Assembly (NCBI GenBank): GCA_009991425.1
Contig: JAACWH010000023.1
Coordinates: forward strand, 1 to 64,000
From: Leptospira sp.
Lineage (GTDB): Bacteria > Spirochaetota > Leptospiria > Leptospirales > Leptospiraceae
Reading direction: 5' to 3'
DNA length: 64,000 nucleotides
Positions 46,009-56,034 of the stretch are shown here, piece after piece. The notes under the pieces are model-generated. The model was given only the letters and a program-made list of their open reading frames with translations. It was not told the origin of the DNA and made no database searches. Numbering within the stretch: position 1 is the first letter of the stretch; the number at the start of each line of letters is the position of its first letter. The position numbers and the translations under genes are program-made.

Positions 46009-46500
46009 TTACTTTGCCTCTGCCTTTAAAGCTTGGATCAAACCTGATACATCCTGTGGTTTGATATTTTCATAATAACGATCATTAATTTGTGCAACTG
46101 GCCCAAACCCGCAGGCTCCTAGACATTGAACCTCTTCTACAGTAAAAGATTTATCTTTGGTAGTTTGGCCCTTTGAAATCCCAAGTTCTGAACAAAAAGC
46201 TTGGGTAACACCATCTGAGCCTGCCAAATAACAGGAAATATTCGAACAAATCTGAATATGAAAATTACCGACAGGCTTCTTGTTATACATAGTATAAAAA
46301 GTAGCAACCCCATATACTTGAGCTAAGGAAATCGGACTTCCAATTCTATCTGCAATGTATTGCATCCCTTCATTGTCTACAAAGCCTTGGTCTCTTTGTA
46401 AAAAGTATAAACAGGGAAGTATTAAAGAGCGTTTGTCAGGGAATTGACCTTGGATCTTCTTAAAAGTATCCTCACTATTTTTTGAAAATTGGTAGCCCAT
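46009..46500 (-). CDS. nuoE: NADH-quinone oxidoreductase subunit E
   Basis: A 163-residue thioredoxin-like 2Fe-2S protein. [10 protein letters not shown] and [12 protein letters not shown] hold the four cluster ligands (N1a). It begins at 46500, overlapping nuoD by one base, and precedes nuoF by one base. Together E and F form the peripheral dehydrogenase module. Confidence 0.96.
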   Translation of the reverse strand: MGYQFSKNSEDTFKKIQGQFPDKRSLILPCLYFLQRDQGFVDNEGMQYIADRIGSPISLAQVYGVATFYTMYNKKPVGNFHIQICSNISCYLAGSDGVTQAFCSELGISKGQTTKDKSFTVEEVQCLGACGFGPVAQINDRYYENIKPQDVSGLIQALKAEAK

Positions 46501-47720
46501 TAACAGTCCAACTCTCCCGCAATAACATTCAAAGAACTCATAGTCGCAACAGAATCTGCAAGCAAACCACCTCGAACCAGGTCAGGAAAAGACTGATAAT
46601 ACCAGAAGCAAGGACGACGAACATGGACTCTCCATGGTGTCTTCTCGCCCTCAGAAATAATTGTATAACCTAACTCACCATTAGCTGCCTCTGTTGCTAA
46701 ATAGCATTCACCAGAAGGAACCTTAATTCCATGCATAATGATTTTAAAATGATAGATAAGTTCTTCCATATTATTGTATACTTTATCTTTTTCAGGGAGA
46801 AAGATATGAGGAAGATCTGCATGATAGCTTCCTGAGGGGATATTGGTAATCAATTGCTCTATGATACGAATGGATTGTCGAATTTCTTCCATACGAACAA
46901 GCGTTCTGTGTAGAACAGATCCGTCCTCTCCAACAGGAATATCGAAATCTACTTTATCATACAACATGTACGGTTGGTCTTTGCGTATATCCCAATCTAC
47001 ACCAGTTGCACGAAGATTAGGTCCTGAATAGCCATAAGCTAAAGCTTCTTCTTGGGAAATTCCACCTATTCCAGCAGTTCTATCTTGGAAAATTCGATTC
47101 CGAATCAATAAATTATTGAATTCTTCTAGGGCTGGTTTAAGTTCACGACAAACCAATTGGATTTCTTCTACAAAACCAGGATAGATATCTCTTTCCATTC
47201 CTCCAACACGGCAGAAAGTTGTTGTGAGTCTTGCGCCAGTTAGTTTCTCCAATACTTGGTATATATTTTCTCTATGATGGAATAAATGCAAGAAACCAGA
47301 AAATGCGCCTATATCTACTCCAAGAATCCCAACACAGACGATGTGGTCCATGATACGAGATAATTCTGAGATTATCATTCGAACATAAGTTACTCTATCG
47401 GGCACTTCAATCTGAAGCATCTTTTCAACGGTGAGTATCCAACCAATATTATTCATAGGAGTAGATACATAATTCATACGATCGGTGCAGACTAAAAATT
47501 GATTGTAGTCATAACGCTCACCTAACTTCTCAAAGCATCTATGGACATAGCCAATCACAGATTCAGCTTCGACTATCCTTTCTCCATCAATTTGGATTAC
47601 ATTTTGTAAAATTCCATGAGTTGCAGGATGGGATGGACCTAAATTGACAAGAAGATGCCCTTCAGGAAGATTCTTGAATTTTTCATTGAAATGGGCTTTT
47701 GTCTTTTCATACATAACCAT
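46500..47720 (-). CDS. nuoD: NADH-quinone oxidoreductase subunit D
   Basis: A 406-residue subunit related to the [NiFe]-hydrogenase large subunit; it forms the quinone site with NuoB and Nuo[21 protein letters not shown] near residue 28 carries the conserved quinone-site histidine loop, and [15 protein letters not shown] and [14 protein letters not shown] are family segments. NuoC and NuoD are separate here, unlike the fused form of E. coli. Confidence 0.97.
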   Translation of the reverse strand: MVMYEKTKAHFNEKFKNLPEGHLLVNLGPSHPATHGILQNVIQIDGERIVEAESVIGYVHRCFEKLGERYDYNQFLVCTDRMNYVSTPMNNIGWILTVEKMLQIEVPDRVTYVRMIISELSRIMDHIVCVGILGVDIGAFSGFLHLFHHRENIYQVLEKLTGARLTTTFCRVGGMERDIYPGFVEEIQLVCRELKPALEEFNNLLIRNRIFQDRTAGIGGISQEEALAYGYSGPNLRATGVDWDIRKDQPYMLYDKVDFDIPVGEDGSVLHRTLVRMEEIRQSIRIIEQLITNIPSGSYHADLPHIFLPEKDKVYNNMEELIYHFKIIMHGIKVPSGECYLATEAANGELGYTIISEGEKTPWRVHVRRPCFWYYQSFPDLVRGGLLADSVATMSSLNVIAGELDC

Positions 47721-47722
47721 AA

Positions 47723-48250
47723 TTAATCTTCCTTAGAAATATCATCTTGGATATGAATTTGTAGTAAATCTTGGATCAGATAGTCTTGTCCTGGTCCTTC
47801 TAGGGGATAGTCTTTTCTCAAAGGGTATCCAACAAAATTATCAGGTAAAACGATTCTTTCTAGATTGGGATGATTGATAAAAGGAATGCCAAATAAATCA
47901 TAAACTTCCCTCTCTGGCCAATTGGCACCCTTAAAAACAGATACAATTGATGGAACAGAATCTCCTTCATCAATAGGAACTCTAATTTGAATTTGAGAAT
48001 GTTTATTTTTAGGAGATCTGAGAAGATACAAAACTTCGAAGCGTATCTTTCTCTTACCCAACCAGTCTACAGCCGTTAGGTCATTCAAGTAGCTTAAAGA
48101 ATATTTCTCATGTGTCTTTAGAGCTTCTAAAACAGGGACGATTCCTTCGGGCTTCAAAAAGACATGAGGAATATTGGAATTCCTTTGTTCTTCTTCAATG
48201 AGAAAATGAGAATAGTTTAACTTTAAAAATTCGAGAATAGATTCAATCAT
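47723..48250 (-). CDS. nuoC: NADH-quinone oxidoreductase subunit C
   Basis: A 175-residue peripheral-arm subunit. The motif [19 protein letters not shown] is diagnostic, followed by [20 protein letters not shown]. It overlaps nuoB by 4 bases and ends 2 bases before nuoD starts. Confidence 0.97.
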   Translation of the reverse strand: MIESILEFLKLNYSHFLIEEEQRNSNIPHVFLKPEGIVPVLEALKTHEKYSLSYLNDLTAVDWLGKRKIRFEVLYLLRSPKNKHSQIQIRVPIDEGDSVPSIVSVFKGANWPEREVYDLFGIPFINHPNLERIVLPDNFVGYPLRKDYPLEGPGQDYLIQDLLQIHIQDDISKED

Positions 48251-48807
48251 CTTACAACCAGTGGGCGATTTCGTTCGTTGATCTCCTGAATCTTTCTCAT
48301 GACTTCTTGTCTACGACCTTCCAATCCTTGGGATTTCACTTTCTCTTGCAATTTGATAACTGCGTCTAATAAAGCTTCGGGTCGTGGAGGACAACCAGGA
48401 ACATAAACATCAACAGGAAGGATTCGGTCGATTCCCTGTAATACACCGTATGTATGAAACATACCACCAGAGGAGGCACAGGCTCCTACACTGATCACAT
48501 ATTTAGGCTCAGCTAATTGATCGTAAATTTCCCTTAGAACAGGAGCCATCTTGTAAGTAATAGTTCCTAAAACAAGTATCATATCAGCTTGGCGCGGAGA
48601 AAAAGATGGTCTCTCTGCTCCGAATCTAGCAATATCATAATCGGAACAGGAAGTACTCATATACTCAATTCCGCAACAGGCTGTCGCAAAAGGATAAGGC
48701 CAGAGAGAATAGGATTTGCCCCATTGAATAACAGAGTCAAGATTGGCAACCTGTGCCATATCACCCAGCATTTCGCCAGGCTTATTCATAAGATCTTTCA
48801 ATCCCAT
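48247..48807 (-). CDS. nuoB: NADH-quinone oxidoreductase subunit B
   Basis: A 186-residue subunit carrying the terminal 4Fe-4S cluster N2. The ligands are in [11 protein letters not shown] (tandem cysteines), VGACASSGG and [11 protein letters not shown]. It overlaps nuoA by 10 bases and nuoC by 4. All N2 ligands are intact, so the membrane-proximal end of the electron chain is complete. Confidence 0.97.
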   Translation of the reverse strand: MGLKDLMNKPGEMLGDMAQVANLDSVIQWGKSYSLWPYPFATACCGIEYMSTSCSDYDIARFGAERPSFSPRQADMILVLGTITYKMAPVLREIYDQLAEPKYVISVGACASSGGMFHTYGVLQGIDRILPVDVYVPGCPPRPEALLDAVIKLQEKVKSQGLEGRRQEVMRKIQEINERNRPLVVR

Positions 48808-49175
48808 TCCAATGCTCCTTTCTTCCAGACGTAATAAAGCCCTATGACTAGAACCAATAAAAACACTAACATTTCAATAAATATAAAAGCAGCCAGTCCT
48901 GCTGACTTAAAATTCAATAAGTTAACTGCCCAAGGGAAGAGAAAGACGGCTTCTATATCAAATAAAATAAATAAAACAGCTACCATATAAAATTTTATAT
49001 TAAAAAGATTTCGTGCATCTCCGTAGTATTCAACTCCACATTCGAATGTGTCTTGTGGTTTAGTCTTCTTCTTGGGTTGAATGATAAAAGCTAGAATAAG
49101 AATGACTGCGGAGAAACCAATCCCTAAGATGAGTTGTAAGGCGATTGGAGCAAAACTATCTGGTGCGATTCCCAT
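48798..49175 (-). CDS. nuoA: NADH-quinone oxidoreductase subunit A
   Basis: A 125-residue membrane subunit, three helices, with [20 protein letters not shown] (the conserved loop with Glu/Asp and Cys) and [14 protein letters not shown]. It is the first gene of the nuo cluster. No Shine-Dalgarno precedes its ATG; the candidate promoter leaves a leader of only about ten bases. Confidence 0.96.
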   Translation of the reverse strand: MGIAPDSFAPIALQLILGIGFSAVILILAFIIQPKKKTKPQDTFECGVEYYGDARNLFNIKFYMVAVLFILFDIEAVFLFPWAVNLLNFKSAGLAAFIFIEMLVFLLVLVIGLYYVWKKGALEWD

Positions 49176-49190
49176 ATTGATTTATGATTT

Positions 49191-49220
49191 AGTATCTCTT
49201 TTCACTTAGACATAAGTCAA
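49191..49220 (-). promoter_or_regulatory. Candidate promoter of the nuo operon
   Basis: The minus strand reads TTGACT (complement of 49215-49220), an 18-base spacer and GATACT (complement of 49191-49196, 4 of 6). The predicted transcript would begin near 49184, about nine bases before the nuoA ATG. A low-strength but sensibly placed match; rarA ends just upstream with no clear terminator. Confidence 0.4.
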
Positions 49221-49246
49221 GAGAGAATTTGGTTTTTTTTAGGAAA

Positions 49247-50515
49247 TTATGGATATTTCTTAAACTTAGAGGCAGACCAGATGCGTTTCAAATGAGATTT
49301 AAGGTTGAGATCCATTCCATTCTCAGTTGGGAAGTAAAACTGGGGTGGATCACTTGCAAATTCTTGGGGAAAGTAATTTTCTTCTATAAAATGCCCTGGA
49401 TAATCATGTGGGTATTTGTACCCCTTGCTTACACCTTCCTGTTTATGTAGACCTGTTGGTGCATTTCTAAGATGATTGGGAATAATGAGTTGGGAAATTT
49501 TTTCTTTAATGAACTTTTTAGCTAAATTCCAAGCAGAATAACTCGCATTTGATTTTGGACAGGATGCAAGAAAGCTTGTAACCTGTGCCAGGGAAATTGC
49601 AGCCTCAGGAAGACCTATCCTTTCCACAACATTCAAACAAGCAACTGCCAATGGAAGCGCATGTATGGAAGCATTGCCTACATCTTCTGAGGCAAAAACT
49701 ACCAATCGCCTAGCTATAAATAGTGGGTCTTCTCCTGCCTCTAGCATATAAGTCATATAGAGAAGACTTGCATCGGGATCAGATCCTCGCATGGATTTAA
49801 TGAAAGCTGAAATTAAATCGTAGTGATTTTCTTTATCCTTATCATAGTCCACAACTCTCGAATCTAAATAAGATTGAACTTCTTCAAGGGGAATGGATGC
49901 ACCTTCTGCATGTAGGGAAAAAATTGCTTCCAGAGTTGTCAGTAATTTGCGAGCATCCCTACTGGAACTTAGGACGAGTAGATTTTTCCCATCAGGGCTA
50001 AGAGATCTGCCCTTGCCTTCTTGGTGAATGGCTTTTTCTAGAACTTCTTCTAGGGCTTCATCAGAAAGTGGATCCAACCGAAATACTTGCATCCTGGATA
50101 GAAGAGGTCTATTGATTCTAAAACCTGGATTTTCAGTTGTAGCACCGATTAATACAATTTTTCCCTTTTCAACTACATCCAGAAGTGAGTCTTGTTGGCT
50201 GGAACTAAATCTATGGATTTCATCTAAGAATAGTAAGATGGTTCCAATTCTATCAGCTTCCGCAAAAACATCTCGAACCTCTTTGACACCCGATGAAACA
50301 GCACTCAAGGTACGAGTGGGAAGGTTCCAAGATTTTGCAAGAATATGCGCAAGCGTGGTCTTACCAGAACCAGGTGGTCCGTATAGCAAAAGAGATACGG
50401 GACGCTTCAACCTTTTCAAATCATTCATGATTCGAGTTTGACCAAGAACTGCATCGAAACTTTCAGGACGAAGTTTATGAGCTAAAGGGATATAAGAAGA
50501 GGAGAATAAATTCAC
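49247..50515 (-). CDS. rarA: Replication-associated recombination protein A
   Basis: RarA (MgsA) is an AAA+ ATPase acting at stalled forks. The 422-residue sequence shows Walker A LYGPPGSGKTTLAHILA, Walker B TILLFLDEIHRFSSSQQD, sensor 1 LIGATTENPGF, and the C-terminal tetramerisation domain (DPDASLLYMTYMLEAGEDP, SEDVGNASIHALPLAVA). Complete. It overlaps the upstream 79-residue gene by 4 bases. Confidence 0.95.
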   Translation of the reverse strand: MNLFSSSYIPLAHKLRPESFDAVLGQTRIMNDLKRLKRPVSLLLYGPPGSGKTTLAHILAKSWNLPTRTLSAVSSGVKEVRDVFAEADRIGTILLFLDEIHRFSSSQQDSLLDVVEKGKIVLIGATTENPGFRINRPLLSRMQVFRLDPLSDEALEEVLEKAIHQEGKGRSLSPDGKNLLVLSSSRDARKLLTTLEAIFSLHAEGASIPLEEVQSYLDSRVVDYDKDKENHYDLISAFIKSMRGSDPDASLLYMTYMLEAGEDPLFIARRLVVFASEDVGNASIHALPLAVACLNVVERIGLPEAAISLAQVTSFLASCPKSNASYSAWNLAKKFIKEKISQLIIPNHLRNAPTGLHKQEGVSKGYKYPHDYPGHFIEENYFPQEFASDPPQFYFPTENGMDLNLKSHLKRIWSASKFKKYP

Positions 50516-50748
50516 GTATTACGATATTCTGATTCTTTCAGAACTTCCTTGGACTTTTGCAAAGCTTGGTAGATAAACTCACTGCATATATCACATCCAG
50601 ATTGGCAGCAGACTAAAGAGGATTCAGGGATACTTCCGTCTAAGTATTGTTTGAGTTGAGGAAGGACTTCCTCGGGAAGTTGGTATTGCTTAAGTATCCC
50701 TAGTAAAATTTCATCCTTACTGGGCGGAAAAAGCAAAGCCTCATTCAT
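50512..50748 (-). CDS. Small protein with CCxxGCxxC motif (oxidoreductase-like domain)
   Basis: About 78 residues. I chose Met5 of the longest reading (ATG at 50748), because it overlaps the stop of the DedA-type gene as ATGA. CCQSGCDICSEFIYQALQ resembles the short N-terminal oxidoreductase-like domain found in several eukaryotic and bacterial proteins (pattern CCxxGCxxCxxxxYxxAL); that domain has no proven activity. It may bind a metal or Fe-S cluster. It lies between a DedA-type membrane protein and rarA. Confidence 0.7.
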   Translation of the reverse strand: MNEALLFPPSKDEILLGILKQYQLPEEVLPQLKQYLDGSIPESSLVCCQSGCDICSEFIYQALQKSKEVLKESEYRNT

Positions 50749-51392
50749 GTCCCTAACCATCCTAATTTCATAGCATAGTAGTAGATGAGCATTCTTGCAA
50801 TTCTAAATTGAGAAGCAAAGAAAAATAGACGAAAACTCATTTTAAAAGAACCTGTTGTATACGCCATCCATGAATAAGGAATCGGTGTTAGCGCAGATAA
50901 TACAACAGCCCACAATCCATACTTACGTATATAAGGAACTAATTTATCTTCGTAACGCAAAATGATCTGACGTCCCAAAGAAAATCGTGGAATTAAATAT
51001 CTTCCAATTGCATAGGAAATACAACCACCGATTATCGAGCCTATACTACAGGCTACAATAACCCAGGTAGTCTCCATATTAGCTGCAATTGAAAAAACAA
51101 GAAAGGCATCAGGTGGTACAAAAGCAGGTAGTGAGTCACTGAGAAGCATTCCAAAAAATAAACCCCAATAGCCAATTTTATGAACCAATTTTTCAGAATA
51201 GAAAATGAGCTCTTCTCTAACTGTGAGACCCAAGCCAATTACAATCATAACCATCACAACAATAGTGAATAGAGTTTGAAGAGCTAGACGAAATACCCCC
51301 CTAGCCGAATCATCTTTATTGATAGGATGGTTTGATTCATTTGTGTTAGTTGGATTAATTTTAGAGTTTGAATCTTTCTGATTGCTATTCAT
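50745..51392 (-). CDS. DedA/VTT-domain membrane protein (YqaA-like)
   Basis: A 215-residue membrane protein with about five to six helices. LLSDSLPAFVPPDAFLVFSI and GSIIGGCISYAIGRYLIPRF are the VTT (SNARE-associated) core, with LTPIPYSWMAYTTGSFKMSF as the conserved re-entrant region. Members of the family act in lipid carrier recycling and membrane homeostasis. The first 30 residues are polar and Asn/Ser-rich. Substrate is not known. Confidence 0.9.
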   Translation of the reverse strand: MNSNQKDSNSKINPTNTNESNHPINKDDSARGVFRLALQTLFTIVVMVMIVIGLGLTVREELIFYSEKLVHKIGYWGLFFGMLLSDSLPAFVPPDAFLVFSIAANMETTWVIVACSIGSIIGGCISYAIGRYLIPRFSLGRQIILRYEDKLVPYIRKYGLWAVVLSALTPIPYSWMAYTTGSFKMSFRLFFFASQFRIARMLIYYYAMKLGWLGT

Positions 51393-51492
51393 TGAGTGAT
51401 TTAATCCTGAATATATATAATAATTACTAGTTAGAATACCTTACCAAAAATTGCTGTCATATCGCAAAGTGGATTTTATCTGTTGATGAAAA

Positions 51493-53439
51493 CTAATTCA
51501 CATCTATTGCGAGTAAAGTCATATCATCGGAAGGTTTCAAATGGCTATAGGCTACAACGCGATCTGTAAGCTGGCTACAAAATTCTTCGATAGGAAGGTT
51601 TTTTATCTTATGTATAATTCTCTTTAGCCCTTCTTCTTCTAGTATTTCATTATTCTTATTCCAAACTTCAATAAAACCATCAGAGTAGAAAACCAATCTA
51701 TCTTTAGGTTTTAATTCGAAGGTATAATTATTTCTGAATTTAAAAAGAGAGACCAAGACTAAACTGCCCTTTCCCGGTAATGCAAGTATTTCACCCTCAC
51801 GAATCAGTAAAATAGAGTGATGGCCGCCATAAGAATATTCTAGTAATTTTTGTTCAGGAAGAATTCTAAAATAGATACAGGATATAAAAAGAAGATTGTC
51901 AGGAATGGAACTAAGTTGTTTTTCTATCTCACTAAGTGAATCTGCTGGCGTGAGTTGAAGCTTAGATACAAAGTCAAATACTTTGGAACTCATCGCAGAT
52001 AAAAAAGCTGAAGCAATACCGTGACCGCTTACATCAGCAAAATAAAAATCTATATAATTGGCATGTTCCGAATATGCAATTGCATCTCCACCGACAGCAT
52101 CATGTGGAAGATATCTACTTTGAAAATTCAATTGATCACTTATTGGAAATTCTTTAGGAACTAAGGAGTCTTGGATAGCTTTTGCTGTAGCCAATTCCTT
52201 TGTAATTTTATTATGAAAGGCTTCTAAGGAAGCTAAAGCAAGTTTCTCCTCATATTTACGGAATTGTTCTAATCTGAATTTATCTCCAAGTGCTATAGAG
52301 AGAATTACTGCTTCTAAAATTCCTCCAATCGCAGGAGAATGATTTAGAAAATATGTATATTCAAATACTCCGATTTGTGTTAAGGAAAAAACTAATAATG
52401 AAATTATAGCACCTAGCCATGCAAGTAAAAAGAATCTTGCAGGACGAAATCCTCTAATGGAACAAACTAGTGATGTTAAAAATAATGAAAGTGGAGATAA
52501 TATACCTAATGCATAAACAATAAAAATGGCATACTTATAAGTTATGAAATAACTAAACAAAAGAGTAATCGATAGAAGGCAAATAAAGTAGAGAATTTTC
52601 TTTCCTAATGGAAAATACTTACTCAATCTTAGAAAGGAAATTCCAAATAAAGAAGCGAATAAATAAAAAAGCCCTCCAGCGATTAAATTCCAATGAATAG
52701 CAAAATCTGGTTTATCGGGAAACACATATTGAAAAATCAAAGATTCATAATTTAAAGATAATAACCCAGCAAGAAACTGAGAGATTGCATAAAAAAGATA
52801 AGATAATTCTTTAAGATTAATAAATAAAAAGAAATTATAGAAAGCCATAATAAAAATAGCTCCATAAAAAATTCCCAAAAATAGAAAATCTTTAAGGATT
52901 CTGTCTCTCAGTCCTTCTTCTGAATATAAATTCAATTCACAATTTAATGGGGTTTCAGATTTAATTTTAATATAAATTGGAGAATCTAATTTTATATTAT
53001 CAGAAAGTGTAAAAATAAAATTTTTATTTTCAACTTCTCTAGATGAAAAAGGAAATTTCCTTCCTGTTATAGAAGTAGTATAACCTTGGGATGTAGGTTT
53101 GAAAACAGTTATTTCGTCAAGAAGAGAATAGTCCGCAACCAAGAACCAATTATTTAATTGAGAATCGAATGGTATATTGAGTTTTATCCAAATCGTATCT
53201 GTAGATATTCCAAAACTCAAATGTTGGTTTTCGGGTTTTCTCCAAAAATCATTAGGTAAATTTTGAATTTCTAAAAATGTTTCTAAGCCTGTAGAATCTC
53301 TATAAATCTCTGAATTTTTTCCAACTTCTATCTTCGATAAGGAAGAATCCAGTGAAAGGAAATTATTTTGAGCTAACAGAGTAACACATGGACTAAAAAA
53401 TAGTATTAAAATCAGAATTTGAAATAATTTTTTCTTCAT
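51493..53439 (-). CDS. 7TM-DISM receptor with SpoIIE-type PP2C phosphatase output
   Basis: A 648-residue membrane signal protein. A signal peptide (FQILILILFFSPCVTLLA) precedes a 7TMR-DISMED2 periplasmic sensor (about 40-185: DTIWIKLNIPFDS, FILSDN-like strands) and seven membrane helices (about 190-400, starting with FLGIFYGAIFIMAFYNFFLF). A short linker with coiled-coil character joins a C-terminal SpoIIE phosphatase (about 435-648) with GGDAIAYSE, DVSGHGIASAFLSAMSSKV, VFYSDGFIEVWN and PSDDMTLLAI. It should dephosphorylate a serine-phosphorylated STAS antagonist. The periplasmic ligand and the target are unknown. AT-rich 53440-53578 lies upstream with no gene. Confidence 0.93.
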   Translation of the reverse strand: MKKKLFQILILILFFSPCVTLLAQNNFLSLDSSLSKIEVGKNSEIYRDSTGLETFLEIQNLPNDFWRKPENQHLSFGISTDTIWIKLNIPFDSQLNNWFLVADYSLLDEITVFKPTSQGYTTSITGRKFPFSSREVENKNFIFTLSDNIKLDSPIYIKIKSETPLNCELNLYSEEGLRDRILKDFLFLGIFYGAIFIMAFYNFFLFINLKELSYLFYAISQFLAGLLSLNYESLIFQYVFPDKPDFAIHWNLIAGGLFYLFASLFGISFLRLSKYFPLGKKILYFICLLSITLLFSYFITYKYAIFIVYALGILSPLSLFLTSLVCSIRGFRPARFFLLAWLGAIISLLVFSLTQIGVFEYTYFLNHSPAIGGILEAVILSIALGDKFRLEQFRKYEEKLALASLEAFHNKITKELATAKAIQDSLVPKEFPISDQLNFQSRYLPHDAVGGDAIAYSEHANYIDFYFADVSGHGIASAFLSAMSSKVFDFVSKLQLTPADSLSEIEKQLSSIPDNLLFISCIYFRILPEQKLLEYSYGGHHSILLIREGEILALPGKGSLVLVSLFKFRNNYTFELKPKDRLVFYSDGFIEVWNKNNEILEEEGLKRIIHKIKNLPIEEFCSQLTDRVVAYSHLKPSDDMTLLAIDVN

Positions 53440-53578
53440 TCTTAATATTTAAATTATAAATTACAAATCTAACTTTTTGATAATTTCAAAATTTACCAAA
53501 AAAGAGTTTTTATAAATTCTCAATTTAAAACTAAGAATCATACTAATAAATCTTAATTAAAAAAGATATAATTTATTT

Positions 53579-54133
53579 TTACAATTTAGAAGCTATTTTA
53601 ATTTGTTCTCTAATCCAATCTTGTATTCTCTGAATGGAATCTTTCATTAGTTTAGGCAAAAGGGTCATTTCTTCAGTGGAAAACTTTTGCAGAACAAAAT
53701 CAGCAACATCCATTCCAGGATGAATCGGTTTTCCAACACCAAACCTAAGCCTGTGAAAAGATGAATTCCCCAATCTTTCCACTATATCACCAAGTCCGTT
53801 GTGACCAGCTGTTCCACCGCCGATTTTGTTTTTAATTTTAGCGAATGGAATATCGATTTCATCGTGAACGACTAAAATATGAGAACTTGGAATTTTTAAC
53901 ATTCTGGCAATTCGAGATACTTCTTTGCCAGAGAGATTCATATATTCTTGCGGTTTCAAGAGATGAATGGTAGCTTCTTTGTAATTGAACTTTGCATACA
54001 AAGAATTCTTATTAGTTGTCCAATCTTGCTTTTCATCTTGGCAATATTCATCCAAAATCATAAAGCCAATATTATGACGAGTCTTTTCGTATTTCGTTCC
54101 TGGATTTCCTAAGCCTGCAATCAATAGATTCAT
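53579..54133 (-). CDS. pth: Peptidyl-tRNA hydrolase
   Basis: Pth cleaves peptidyl-tRNA released by stalled ribosomes. The 184-residue protein has AGLGNPGTKYEKTRHNIGFM with the catalytic His (about 20), LLKPQEYMNLSG, VVHDEIDIPF and GGGTAGHNGLGDIVERLGNS with the second His/Asn. Length normal. It stands alone, with AT-rich spacers on both sides. Confidence 0.97.
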   Translation of the reverse strand: MNLLIAGLGNPGTKYEKTRHNIGFMILDEYCQDEKQDWTTNKNSLYAKFNYKEATIHLLKPQEYMNLSGKEVSRIARMLKIPSSHILVVHDEIDIPFAKIKNKIGGGTAGHNGLGDIVERLGNSSFHRLRFGVGKPIHPGMDVADFVLQKFSTEEMTLLPKLMKDSIQRIQDWIREQIKIASKL

Positions 54134-54229
54134 ATCTTTATACTTTTATATTCGTAGGTAGCTATTCTTTAAAACTTAATTCTATTCTAATTAAAACAAT
54201 ATTCATTGAATGAATCTTAAAGTTTTCTT

Positions 54230-55762
54230 TTATAAAGGAAAAATCAGATTCATCATTTTCTCAGTAGCCTTCATTGCGGCAACAACCTGATCAGAATCAA
54301 CGCCAATCGTTCGAAGCGGGATAGGATCTCCCTCTCTTTTCCAAGTGATTACTGATTCGACCAGAGCATCCGTTCTTCCACCTGGTGGGATTCGAACTTC
54401 ATAGTCTTCTAGCGATGGCATCTTGATTCCGATCTCTTTATTGATATTAGTCAGTGCAGTCATGAAAGCATCATAGCCACCATCGCCTGAGCCTTCCGCC
54501 GTATAATCTGTTCCCTTGTATTGGATGGAAAGTTTTGCACTGGGACTTGCACCTATTCCAGATTCAACGATGCATTTCATGATTTTAAAACTTATATTAT
54601 CTGATTTTCCTGAAATGTCAGCAATGATAAAAGGAAGGTCTTCTGGAGTTACTATCTTACTTTGATCACCTAATTCTATAATGCGATCAAGAACCTTCTT
54701 TTCCATTTCAGGACTTAGGACTAGACCCTGTCTTTTCAAATTTTCTGTAAGACTTGCCTTTCCTGCAAGTTTTCCCAAGGCATAACTTCTTGTACGTCCA
54801 AAACGTTCGGGAAGAATAGGATTTGCATAGAGATTTGCTTTCTTATCTCCATCCGCATGAATCCCAGCAGTCTGTGTAAATACATCCTCACCCACTATAG
54901 GCCTATTAGCAGAAATTCTTTTGCCACTGAAGACTTCGACAAGTCTACTAGCATTTGTTATCTCTTTTTCAACTATTCCAGTCTTAACACCTAATTTATC
55001 ATGGATAGCTGTGACTACTGCCTCCAAAGGAGAATTGCCTGCTCTCTCTCCAAGCCCATTTACGGAAACATGAATTCCTTTTGCTCCTGATTGAATCGCA
55101 ACCATGCAATTAGCAACCGCGAGATCATAATCGTTGTGACCGTGGAATTCTAAATGCTGATGAGGGAATTTCTGAAGTATGCTATCAATTCCAATCCGCG
55201 TTTCATCGGGAGACAGGACACCTAAGGTGTCAGGAAGAAAGAGATACTGAATAGGTTCATTTTGAAGATGTCCGATAAAATCCATTACGTAATCTGGACT
55301 GTTTCGAAATCCATTGGACCAATCTTCCAGATAAATATTAACCTTAAATCCTTGTTTTGTGGCGAGTTGGATAAGTTCCGATACTTCTTTAAAATGTTCA
55401 GTGGGTGTTTTACGAAGTTGCTTTTCTAAATGAAGAAGTGAACCTTTTGTAAGAAGATTCAGAGTGCGAACTCCTGTCTCCTTCATCCAGTCTATAGTTT
55501 TACCACCGTCTACAAATCCTAAAATTTCAATTCGCTCGGTGAGTTTTTCTTTTTCTGCCCAATCCATTATCTTGCGAACAGATTGTAACTCTCCTCTCGA
55601 TACACGCGCTGAGGCAATTTCAACTCTATGAACATTCAGCTTCTGCAAAAGAAACTTAGCTATATTCATCTTTTCTTCGTTAGAAAAACTTACACCTTGG
55701 GTCTGCTCTCCGTCTCGGAGAGTGACATCTAATATTTGTATGGAATCTTGCATTCTATTCAT
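54230..55762 (-). CDS. cimA: (R)-citramalate synthase
   Basis: CimA condenses pyruvate and acetyl-CoA to (R)-citramalate, opening the threonine-independent isoleucine pathway used by Leptospira. The 510-residue DRE-TIM sequence has LDVTLRDGEQTQGVSFSNEE at the N-terminus (metal/catalytic R and D), the HxH metal motif EFHGHNDYDLAVAN, and GERAGNSPLEAVVT. EDVFTQTAGIHADGDKKANL and KLAGKASLTENL are followed by a C-terminal leucine/isoleucine-sensing regulatory domain (about 390-510). It matches Leptospira CimA strongly from memory. It overlaps the Smr gene by 4 bases. Confidence 0.93.
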   Translation of the reverse strand: MNRMQDSIQILDVTLRDGEQTQGVSFSNEEKMNIAKFLLQKLNVHRVEIASARVSRGELQSVRKIMDWAEKEKLTERIEILGFVDGGKTIDWMKETGVRTLNLLTKGSLLHLEKQLRKTPTEHFKEVSELIQLATKQGFKVNIYLEDWSNGFRNSPDYVMDFIGHLQNEPIQYLFLPDTLGVLSPDETRIGIDSILQKFPHQHLEFHGHNDYDLAVANCMVAIQSGAKGIHVSVNGLGERAGNSPLEAVVTAIHDKLGVKTGIVEKEITNASRLVEVFSGKRISANRPIVGEDVFTQTAGIHADGDKKANLYANPILPERFGRTRSYALGKLAGKASLTENLKRQGLVLSPEMEKKVLDRIIELGDQSKIVTPEDLPFIIADISGKSDNISFKIMKCIVESGIGASPSAKLSIQYKGTDYTAEGSGDGGYDAFMTALTNINKEIGIKMPSLEDYEVRIPPGGRTDALVESVITWKREGDPIPLRTIGVDSDQVVAAMKATEKMMNLIFPL

Positions 55763-56034
55763 TTCATATACTTTCTTAGTAGTTCACTGGATGGTACGAG
55801 GATTTCTACCAAAGTGGTTCCGGGATTGGACCTTAAAAACTCAGGGCGATCTACTAATTTCAGGAAATCCTGGCTAGCTACATAGTCAATTGCCATTTTT
55901 TTGAGAATTCCTTCTCCAATACCGTGGACAATTTCTACGTATTTTTCCCCTTCTACAAAGGCGTCTTGGACTTCACGCTCTAATTTGATTCGCGCTTCCT
56001 CGTAGTGAAGCTTTCGAATGTAGATTTCCCTCAT
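55759..56034 (-). CDS. Small Smr-domain protein
   Basis: A 91-residue stand-alone Smr domain. LHYEEARIKLEREVQDAFVE corresponds to the DLHG-type helix, though the usual DLHG is changed to KLHY, and VEIVHGIGEGILKKMA is the HGxGxG loop. Smr domains in MutS2 and others nick branched DNA or cut mRNA on collided ribosomes. The gene lies between mutY and cimA with 4-base overlaps on both sides, so it is a true operon member. Confidence 0.85.
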   Translation of the reverse strand: MREIYIRKLHYEEARIKLEREVQDAFVEGEKYVEIVHGIGEGILKKMAIDYVASQDFLKLVDRPEFLRSNPGTTLVEILVPSSELLRKYMK

